The position numbers and the translations under genes are program-made. Below are positions 51,858 through 63,285 of a DNA stretch of 64,000 nucleotides, piece by piece; positions within the stretch are counted from its first letter, which is position 1; the number at the start of each line of letters is the position of its first letter. The notes under the pieces were generated by a model. The model was not told the origin of the DNA. It saw nothing but the letters and a program-made list of their open reading frames with translations, and made no database searches. The stretch covers positions 1,643,501-1,707,500 of the forward strand of contig JAXDDX010000012.1 in assembly GCA_034670405.1 (NCBI GenBank). Reading direction: 5' to 3'. The DNA comes from Hoplostethus atlanticus (Eukaryota > Chordata > Actinopteri > Trachichthyiformes > Trachichthyidae).

Positions 51858-54800
51858 GCTTTATTGATCCCCAGGGGGAAATTCTGGGGTTGCAGCAGCA
51901 TAAAAGTATCGAAGAATGTACAAAATACAAGGCAAGGATGAATTACGAAATACAAAGTACTAAAAAACTAAAAGACAACTTATAACTTCTTTCTTCTTTC
52001 TTCTGCGTCTTTCTGGACCATGTGATGATGTGAAAGATAAATCATCCAGTCAGTCAACTCCAAACGTTTGTTCTAAGCCAGAGTATTTTATTACTTTTTT
52101 TTATCTTAGCTTCTTAGTTTTAGTCCTATGCTTAGGTGGGGAAATCATCTATTGTTTCCAATCTCTTTTTTACCCCCTCTCCTCATCTCTCCCTCTGTAG
52201 CTGATGAAGAGAAGCTAGATGAACGGGCCAAGCTGAGTGTAGCAGCCAAGCGTTCTCTCTTCAGGGTAAGGTTCAACGTCAGCCTGGTTGTCCTGTCACT
52301 TGTTTACACACAAATACACAGAGTAAGTGAGCATTCCTCCTCTTTGACTCTACACACATGTCTGCAGATTACACGTTGCTATTGGGCAGCAAGCACAGAG
52401 AAATATGCTGCAAAATAAATCTGATTTTCCCTTTGGATGCCTCCGTCTGTCCTCACTATGAGAGCTGGACTCTTGGCATGTGACTTGGGTTCATCACAGA
52501 CTAGACGGAGGATTCCACTGGAGGAAGCATTTTAATGGAGCTCATTTCAGTCCACATCTGTGAAATTGACCCCAAACATGCAGTGTAGCGCTTGTGCTTA
52601 ACTCATGGGATACAGTGGCTGTTATACAGTATACAGCCATTGTGAATCAGACATGATCTTGGCCACTTAATCATTACCTGTCTATGGTCACTATAATGCT
52701 AATTGTTTTAGCCATAGATTATCTTAATCTACTCTGGTAGCCTACTCAGTCTATCTCTCTTTCAATGCAGATAATCCTTTCTGAGTCTATAAAGCAAGTC
52801 AGTGTCTTTAGCTCCACAGCGCCCGAGTAAACTCTATTGGAATATCCCAACCGGCGGTGAGGTGAAATATAAGAAGGTAGATTTCTGTCCATAATGATGT
52901 TCCATGTCTACCCTGCCACTCCCGTCCAGGAATTGGAGAAGAGCATTGATGGCGGAGCCCCTAAACCGCGGTCCAGGAACGCAGCGGTAGAGAGGAGGCT
53001 GAGACGGACCCAGGACCGATCCAGAACCCAGCCAATCACCACAGAGGAGGTGGTCATCGCCGCCACGTAAGCCTCTACGACACCCAAACACTCACACCTA
53101 GGCAAAATACTACACTTTCTACAAGTAACTCCTTCTAAGGCTGTACAAGTGCCTGGAAGTGATCTGGTTCAAATATTTAAAACCTGCATCAACAAGCTCT
53201 AAGCAACATTTTCTTACTTAGTAAACCTGAAACCCAATCCATCACTTTGTCTGTTCAGGAAGTGAACTCAAATTTTATTTCTGTTTTATATTCTCTATGA
53301 ATTCTGTGTGAAATGAAATCTCTGCTTGAGTCCTTCATCCGCCCGTCTCCAAGCTTTTAAACATTGTTGTAGCCTGGAGCAGTAAGCATTCAGATGCAAG
53401 GCCACCCTGCACGAAGAACATGGTGCTCAGTGCCTGCATTGATGTACCCGTTGTCTCAACATACTAGATATCCCCGCTGTAGTTGAATTACTCTTTTTAT
53501 GAATCACCTGGAAGTGATCTGGTTCTTTCCCTCCTTTGTGTTTTCTCTGTCACCTGTGTGACCTTGTCCCTGTCCTTGACTATACTCTAGTGTCCCCACT
53601 CCCGTGCAACAAACAGTGACTGTGCACACTGCTGTAGCACGCCTCCCTAGCCCTACCCTAGTCAGCAGCACTCTGCCGCACTACAGGTACACGGCACACG
53701 CGTGTGCATGGGTTTGAAGGGTCACACCGACCCTAGTGACTAACACGATGGCAGCTAATATTGTTCATTCAGCACAGCCGTCTCAGAATGGTGACCTCAC
53801 AGCTGAGCAACTTGAAACACAGTCTGTGTGCTTGGTGGTATTAGTGGGTTTTAACCTGTATGTAATAATGCATCAGTCCTTGGTGGAGTTGCACGTAGTG
53901 ATGCATCATGTTTCCTGACATTTGGTGCCCTCCTGTGTGATGGGAGGAAACTACACGACTCATACATTTTCTATATGAGGTTCCTGTGAATGACCCGGAG
54001 AGTGAAAAGGGATTTACTGGTGTATTTCATACTTGTGTTTGCAGTGGGCATGGCTCACCCTGCATGTCTTAACAAACTTTTTTTTTAATTTGATCTCATT
54101 GCCATGGTGATGACATTGTTCACCCTTGCTTTTTGTATCACTTTGAATTCAGATGCACACAAGTCCACATTGCTGTCTGCCTGCAGCATGCCACTTGCTA
54201 GCTTGCATGTGCCGCTTCCACGTTGACCAGAAGTCTCGTCTCCCTCTCTTGTCTTCTATCTCCTGGTGTCATTCCTCCCCTCAGCCTACAGGCGTCCTCG
54301 CAGCAGAGCGCCGCGGCCCGGGAGCAGGCGCGCGAGGCCCGACAGACCCGGGATGTCCAGGAGGCCCAGCGCACCAAAGCAGGCGTCCCCCGAGGAGGTC
54401 AAGGGCCAGAACCAGAACCAGAACCAGGCTCAGGAGGAGCCCGACCTCTGCACCCTCAGCCTGGCAGAAAAGATGGCGCTGTTCAACCGCCTGGCTCAGC
54501 CTCCCATCAGGGTTACCCGCACCAGAGGGGATGCACGCCAGCGCAGGTCCAACGCCCGCTACCAGACCCAGCCCATCACACTGGGTGATATGGAGCAGGT
54601 GGGAGAGGAGATGGATGATTTGCAATGTATCTGAATGTAAAACAGACTTTCTGCTCCTACTCAAGTTAACCAGAACTCTTAAAACTCTCTTGCTTGTAAA
54701 CTCTCACATCCCAAAGTGGTTTATTATTACAAATTGTAAAGTCTTAGGGCTCATCATATTTCAGCTCAACTGTGAGTTAACATGTATAATTTTTTTCATG

Positions 54801-57750
54801 ATAAAGTCACACTGTGGTACAGACTGGCTTCAGTTTCACCCAAAGGGAAATGCATCAGAAGTGTTTTAGCGTGTGCGTGTTTCCGCTCCAGGAGCCCTCA
54901 GACATAGACGTCAGTGACGAACAGGAGCTGTCTGACAGCCCGGTAGAGCATCTACAAGTAAGGTTCCTGCAGCTCGCCCACCGTGGCTCACCAGTTAACA
55001 TTGACTTGCCTGCCAGATGATGGCGGCTGATGCAACTGAGGCAATGCTCTTAGATATTCTCAGAAATGGCCACATGCTTCTGTGATTCACCGTGCAGCAA
55101 AAGCATCTTTTTGTCCATCTCCATGTGATTTTTTGTTTTTGTTTTTTTTTGTTGCGAATGTACCGCATCGTATCAGTGCATGGCCCAGCTTGCCAGTAAG
55201 TCTGACTCAGTGGTTCTTGTGGCGTACTGTGCTGAACGTCAGCCCTTCATGTGTCAGTGAGGCTGTGATATGTGGATGGATGATGCTGCTGGCCATATTT
55301 CAGCTAGGAATGGGCTTGAAAGGAGCCTCTGTGGTGGAGGAGAGGAGAACAAAAGGAGTTCATCCCTTGTCCACCCCTGAATGGAGTGAAAGCAGCTGTT
55401 TGTCATCATCTCATTTGAACAGCAACTGCTTCAGGGAGGGAGGGTGGCGGCTGGCGGCAGAGAGAGAGAACGAAAGCAAAAACGATTAGTAGGAGTTAAT
55501 GGGACCTATTGATGTGATGGAAATCCATCTTGACTAAAGATACAGTTGGTAAAGAATTGAACCTTGACTTTTGTGGATATTCCCATACTTCCCATCATTC
55601 TGTACCTGATACGGTGTAGGGTTATATATTGGTTATATATCTGATACTGCCGATATATCCCACTGCCGATGTGATGGACCAGCTTCATGGGTGGCAGTCT
55701 GTAAAAACCTGCAATGAAACCTGACTCACCCTGGAGCTGCTAAGGCTTTCAGTGGAGACTTTTACTGTAACACGATGGTCTAAATGTTGTTTGGCATCTT
55801 TAATATACAGAATATTTTCTTATAAATTTGGTTATCGGCAGCTTCGATCCAAATATATCGGTATCAGCCTTCAAAAATCATTCAAACCCTAATTTGGTGT
55901 TCGGTAATGGCCATGACATTGGAGACGATATCTTTTGGCTGCAGCTGGATTCATTGTGCACAGTGTTGATTTGTAGTTGCCTATGGGTGCTGGCATGGCT
56001 TTGTGACGCGAGCTGTGGCTGACCGTGTAGATAGGCTGCCCTTTGATGCACAGGAAGTGCAGTGAGTCAGCCAGAGAGTGATTAGTCAGCGTGATTCTCT
56101 ACCATTGTCTGCCTTGCCTGGCCTGCATCTCAGACAGGACGCCTCGGTGCTGTTTCCCCTGCTCTGAACTGACCCACTTCTTTCATTCTCTCTCTCGCGC
56201 TCTGTCTGTCTTTCTTTCTCTCTCTCTTTGCCACACAGCTTCAGAACGGAGCCGGCTCCAGGTTCGGCCACCTCCCTTCTTCATCCTCCTCTGCCCTGAG
56301 ACCAGGAGGCACCGTCTCCACCGACCACGCCAGGGGACATCCACCTAACTAGGGTAGCAGCCCAGGCCGAACCCGCCCCTGCCTCCTACGACAGGTCTCT
56401 CCCTCCTCGCCACCCCAGCCCCGTAACCCAGCCAACAGAGAGGCCCGGGCTGGAGGTCCCTGGGGTCTGTGGCCCACCAGAACCAGGCTCACGCCGGCCG
56501 AGGCATACCCCAGGGAGAGGAAGCTGATCTGGGTGGAGTGAAGAGGAAGCTGCCCTCTCCTGAGGGAGCAGCCAGGCAGGCGGTCCTGCCCCAGCCCCAG
56601 ACTGGAAGAGAGAGGGGGGAGGAGGAGGAGGAGCAGCAGCAGCCGGCCAGGGGGAGGGGAGACGGAGCTGTGCAGGGCTCAGAGAGCCAGACGCTCCGGG
56701 AGAGGCAGGAGCAGAGGGGCTATCTGAGGGAGGAACTACACTACCCAGACAGCCACAGGAGCAACGCCATCAGTGAAGGTAAGGAGACACAGGGAACATG
56801 TCTCAGTCTGTTGGAGCTTTTAGCTGCTGTTCAGAGGTCATGCCTCGGTGTGACTTCCTCCTTCTTTCTTGCTTTCTTTTATTTCTCCTTTTCTGTCATT
56901 CACTCATTCACTGATTACTGTATGTGTGTTTTATCTGTGACAAATTACATTAACCAGAGAAAACAACACTGTAGATTTAGTCACTCTATAAGCCTTTTTA
57001 TTGAATGCTTGCTGAACTAATGCTGAACTTTTGCTCCATCTGCAAGAAGAATTGTTCAAAATCCAAAATAAATCAAAATGTGCTGTCTTTTTAACCACAG
57101 GAAGATACAAGGAACAGGTAACAAGATTGATCCAGGATAAGTGAATGAAGTGGGACTTGTACTACTTCTTTAAGTATTTATAGAGCAAACTGTAGGACTA
57201 AAATGAAAACTACTGTCAACTGAAGAGACAGTCGACAACCGTCTGTCTTCTCACCACATTTCCTGTGTTGTCTGTGTTACGTGCAAGATGTGGTTTTCAG
57301 GTTCTCCCTTATTTGATTGAGCAGAAGTGAATCTAGCCTGACACTAGGTCTGTCTGTGTGTATCGGCGTTCGGCAAAGAAACCCGTCAGATGAAATATAT
57401 CACAGGCTAGACAGAGAGGCGAGACGACTACATCCATCCTTGGCGGTTTGGAGCTTCAGAGGTGTGAAAAGTGTCTGTGTTGCTTCTCACCAGCGGATGA
57501 ATGTTTGCTTCCACGCTGCTTCGTGTGCTGCTGAGTTTGCATTATGTGTGTGTGAGCAAATGAGCGTGACTTGGAGGAAGGACCAAGAAGAAGACCAAGA
57601 AGGGAATGTAATTTTTGCTCTGATTTAGTCATGGAAAAGTCATGGGATGTTACATCAGAGCCACAGTGGGAACCGTGTTCATGGCTGTAGAGCTGCTAGT
57701 CCAACCTGCTGGCTCATAAGAGGTTATTGATTACACTCTCTCATCCACTT

Positions 57751-57789
<39 letters not shown>

Positions 57790-60700
57790 ACCCACAGAGC
57801 TGCCAGAGTCCAGTGTGGTAACCTCTAGAGCGGCGTCTGGTTCGCCCGGGAGTGTGTGTCAGCCTCCGCCGGTGGACGGCCTGGGTCAGCCTGAGGACGG
57901 AGACGAGCTGACCGCCACCATGACGGCCAGGCAGATGTCCATCAAAGAGAGGTGAGCCCTTGCCAACGGTAGCTTGTGAGCTTAAATTTGTTGATGTCTG
58001 TCTGTGGCTGCGTGGTCTAAATAAAGCCTAGCATGTTGGGGTTTAGTGATGAGAGGGAACTTGACTTCCTATGAAATGTAGGTTAGAGGAAGACAGAAAA
58101 GGAGATCATGAGGGAGAGAGGGGGTTATTAGTTTGTTATTTTGAGCTGCTGCTGCTGCTGCTGGCCTCCTCAGGAAGAAGACAGACAGCAGTACAGAACT
58201 AGAAGGGATAGAATGGGCTTTCCTGTTCATATCACAGCTCTTGAATAGTGGCATGGCTTTGGGGCACGAGACTGAAAAGCCGATGACTTGCCATGGCAGA
58301 AATATCCCACTGGTAATCCTGTCGGTCATTATTAGTATCATCACATAGCAGGTATCTTAGGTCTACCGAAGGAAATGACTATGATATTGTTCTTTCTACG
58401 TATTTTGGTTCTGTGGTTTTAACCTCGTTCATCAATCCAGCCGGGAGTAGGAAATCTGGGTTACGCTGTTGCTCAGGCTGGTGCTGAGAAATACTATGGA
58501 TCAGACAGGCTGATCAGACAGGCTGATCACACAGGCTGATCACACAGGCTGCTCCGAACAGCCATGTCAGTCATGTGAACTTGTCTTAATATCGTTAAAC
58601 ACACTGACGCCACGCTTTCATGTTGTGTCATCTACAAATCAATAAATAGATTTTTTTGTTAGTTGTTGTTAGTTTCATGATTAAAGCCTAGCATTGGATT
58701 CCCCACCAGCTCTCTGTGAGCCGGCTGGTCTGACTGGTAAACTCGTCAGGCTACGATTAGGCTATGAATTGATTGATGACGTAATGGAATACATGTGAGA
58801 CTGGTGAGTGTTTGTGTGTGTATTTAATATTCTCCTGTCACATCTCACACATTCTTGTATCGCGTCAGCGCGTCCTCGAGCCTCGCCCCGTAAAAGGACT
58901 CCACTGTGTTAGACCCTCTTTCAACTGTATCCCAGATACAGCTGGCCATGTCCACTCAATGTTACTTTTATCTCGTGTCTGTGGTGTTGTTGTCGGATCC
59001 CCGGCCAGAACAGGACGTCCCCTCACTGGGTCACAGAGGGGTGGTTGTAACAGGGGGCAGAGGGCACTGCCAGCGCCCCGCCCCTCCCTCCCCCCCTTCG
59101 CCTACAGGGCTCTGTCGAAGCTGGTCTGCGCCCTGCTGAAAGCTCAATAATTAGACCTCTGTTCTTCATGCAGTATGCTTCAGCATCTGTTTTGGTGATC
59201 ATCCATGTGTATGATTAGTAACCCCACTAATACCTTACAAAAAACACCTATTAATACATTTTGGGAGGGTACTAAAATGTACAATTATCACAGCAAAACT
59301 ATGAAACCAAAACTATAGAACTACACTTTTTCAATGACTTAAGTACGATAAGGTCAATATAGGAATGTTACTTTTTTATTTTTGTTGGGGTTTGTCACCC
59401 TGGTGCATCAAGTCTCCTACTATCCAGAGTCACTAACTCTTACACATCTTGCCATTTCTACTGAATTTCATCCAGTGGCTAAAATTAAATCCCAGCACTT
59501 TGTCTTGTGCTTTAACTCCCCCCGTTTTCAAACAAGGAAGCTGAAGAGCTAACTGGCTTGTCAGCACGTGCCCAGCTCCAGTTACAGCGACTGACATCTC
59601 TAAGTGATGTTTATGCCCAAGTGTACTCTCGCTGTCACCGGTGTATTCATCCGTGTTACAGAAAGGCGCAGTATTTCCAACTGCGGCGGCTAAATGACAT
59701 GCCGGCTAGCTCTGTTTAGTGTCTGCTAGCTTCATCGCAAAAAGGGGTTCTGGCGGGGAAGAGGATTCAACCCAAACATGGATGAGATGACAAGGCGTGT
59801 AGGAACATCGCTGTCTTTTGTTCGCCTCGGTGTTGTGTCAGGGCTAGCTGGAGGCTCATGGGAAGTGAGGTTATAGCAAGTTATGGGCGTCCAGCTGTTT
59901 TTTACTTATTGACACAGAGGGGAGGTAATCCATGAAATCAGCTGCTGTTGTGATTGGTTGATTGGTTCATCTAGTATCTGCACTTGATCCCACTATTTTG
60001 TGCTACATTAGCCTGCTGGCTCGCTGGCTAGCTAACAAAGCCAAAACTGCTTGGTCAACTGAGACGGTTTACTGTGTCACAGAAAACCAAATTTGTAGCA
60101 AATCTACCTCATCAGACTTTTCATTTTGACTTAAAACATTATATGTTAGCCATATGTGCACGGCCAGTTTTCCATTGGACCTCCATCATGGTGCCAAACA
60201 TGGTTGCTAGATGATTTGTGACACACCTGCAAAGCCTCTCTGACCCATAACAGTTAATTTAGATATGAGTGCACCAAACGAATCACCACTCAGACGGCTC
60301 CTAGTATTACTTGGCAGAAGAATTATTGATTAAAAATAACATTTATTGAACTCTAGTGTGTTTTTTATTGCAGTGGTGCGTTATTTAAAAGCCAGCAGGC
60401 TCTGATTCTGAACAGTTTAAAGGGTTTGAGTCAGACCTAACAATGGCTCTTAGCTGATCTCACATCAGTGTAAAGCACGGCCTCTTGTGGCTTATTGCTC
60501 AAATATACTACATATACTGCATATACTGAGTTGTATTTTCACAACATCATTTAACTTGAAACTGGGATTTGTCTGTGTTTTACTTTTTCCCTCTTTCCCC
60601 CTCGCAGATTGGCGTTGCTGAAGAAGAGCGGCGAAGAGGACTGGAGGAACAGGATCAATAAGAAGCAGGAAGTGGTGAAGGCGGCAGTGGCCGACCGCCA

Positions 60701-63173
60701 CGCTCAGCTCTGGGAGGTGGAGCAGAGCTTCAAGAAGAAGGTAACCGCTTGATCTACACACAGACATGGCGTCTCATGGCATGTTTCTGAAGCAGTTAGG
60801 CCCGAATGCTGCATTCATGTCATATGGTAAAGACGGTAGATATGAGCTTCCTACCTGAGAAAAGCATTCATATCAACTTTCAGGCGATAAATACATCTTG
60901 GGCACTCACAGTTCGGTGATGGACTCAAGTGTAGAGAACAATAAATCAAATAAAGTGAAATAAAACAACCAAACGGACGATTTTCATCACCCAAGTCATT
61001 TTGTGATCAACTCAAAATGCCATGGAAGGATGCAATAACTTTTTTTGTTTGTGGTTTGTGGTTTCCTTTACTGTGTAACATGAACTAAAAGGTATCAGTC
61101 ACTAAGTGCATGTGTGTTGGTGTAAAACAGCTGAACAGAAAACTTAACATGTCCTAATGGCTTCAATCGAGCGTGCTCATGTGGACACGTCCAAGTCGTT
61201 GCTTTTTAAAGCTGTTTCAATGGTTTTTCCCATATGACTTGAATGGAGCATTAAGATTTGATCTGACCGAATCTGTACGGTGGTTACATTATGTTCACCA
61301 TGAGCTCTTCTATTTCCTGTCAACCTTTTGAAGTCAGGCTGTTCATTATACAGAGTTTTGAAGATGCTCTTTTTTTTTTAACACTGGAATCAAAGGGACG
61401 TGAGATGGCCGTTAAAGCATCTGTTACACAGCAGAGGCACGAGGTAACCGTGTCACATATCTCTAAACAGAGAGGTTGTGTATTGTCTTGGTTTGTTTCT
61501 GTCTTTTCTTTGGGTCTCTTTTTCTCTCTTCTGTCATAAGCATGTTTATTTAGTTTGGATTGTATCAGGAATTACTTATATTACTTGCATATATATTCCA
61601 ATGGTAGTTATGGAAGAAACTAGATACCTAGGGATACTGGAGTATCGGCATCAGTCGCACGGTATTTCACGGTGCGTGCTGTTGATATTCAATAGGAACT
61701 TTATTTTTATTTTCTCTGTAATATGTTGCAAATGTACCATAGATTAGATAGTGAAAGATACACTATCAAGAATGACCTTAAATGACGTACTGTACTCTAA
61801 ACTAGCCAAGCCAGGACTGCAGTCAACAGTATACAATATTGTCTGATCATGAACTGTAAATGATTTATTTAGACTAAAAGTATATTTTCATCAGAGAAAA
61901 GGAAACATACCTTTTAGACACCAACTGTATAACAGCCCTCTCTCTTTTCCCACTTAACCTGTATTTTGTGTCAGATCGGTCTAACCTTTCTTCTCGTTGG
62001 CCTGCGTGTCTCATGTAACCTCTCATTCATCTGTTTGCCTTTCTCTCCGTTTGCATGTCTCCGTTTTTTCCCCCTTTTAAAAATAAACCTAATTTCATCC
62101 TCTCCATGTTCGGTGTGGTTTCATGTTGACATCCACAGTGTGTTTTTGAAGGGAAGGCTGGGGTGGGACTGTACACATACCTCTCTGTTTAGACGTATTC
62201 ACAACATCGTTCCATAAAACGGGACTATTTTGTTTTGGACCACTTATCTGGGTTTGTTCAGCTCTGCTAGACAACTCGGCTTGGCATATTCTGTTTTTCG
62301 GTTTGTCAATTATGTCCAGGTCCGGAACAGTTTTGGCTTTATTGTTGTTAGGCCTTTGTGAAAGAGCAGACAAACTGGCCTTTTCCGGGCCTTTCCCACA
62401 CCGATTAAGAAGGCAAAAGAAAGGCAGAACGCTTTAATCAAAACATGAAAAAAGACTCCTTAATCAAGTTGAAGGGCTTAGGGTTCTAGTTGAGGTCAGG
62501 GGGAAGGATAGTTGTTGTTCATCTTGTTTTCATCCTCCCATTCACTAGAGCCAGTGGACCCAGTTCAGTCAATTTCCTGTTGTAGATCAAAGAAGAAATT
62601 AGGCAAATACAAAACTGAGCAGACTGGAGCAAATGCCAACAATTAACCATATAAAGACTCATTGTTCTACCCAAGGATGGCAGCTCTTGATGGATCTGGC
62701 AGTCCTTTAGCCTGTTACACCACACATGCTGTAGACTGAAGTACTACTCTACTTAAGGGGCCTTAAGTAGAGTAGTTTTTTCTGTGTGCAGCTTCAGAAA
62801 TGGCCAAACGGTGCAAAGTGTTACTGAGGATTTAAAGGGAGTTGATTTAGGCCATCCGTCTGGTTTGTTGGGACAACTGAGTCTGCAGAAAAAATGTCCC
62901 TTTTCTCCTCCGGCTGCTTGTCTATAGGACGATGAAGCACCGATGATGATCGATGAGTATGCTGTGTCCGATCAGCTATGGGTAAGGCCAGCGTGCTAGG
63001 CCACACACACACACACAACACTGAGGAGGTATTTATCAAGTGCATCAAAATTGGGTTAGTGATCTAAATTTAACACGAGCGTTTCCTCCACACTAATACA
63101 CTCTTGATGAATACCCCCAGTGTAACACACACAGGCAGTTTGTGTGTGCATAGATGTGGTGGTACTAGTGGTG

Positions 63174-63218
<45 letters not shown>

Positions 63219-63250
63219 CTTTTACAATCACGGTGACGGTGTTGCACTGA

Positions 63251-63285
<35 letters not shown>

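Noticed and set aside
57102..57118. 17-nt microexon candidate between svil exons 16 and 17
   Set aside because: Inclusion would break the phase-1 junction from exon 16 to exon 17, which fits perfectly without it.
59107..59149. Acceptor-like site with short downstream frame in intron 17
   Set aside because: Strong pyrimidine tract, but the required phase meets a stop almost at once and no donor follows.
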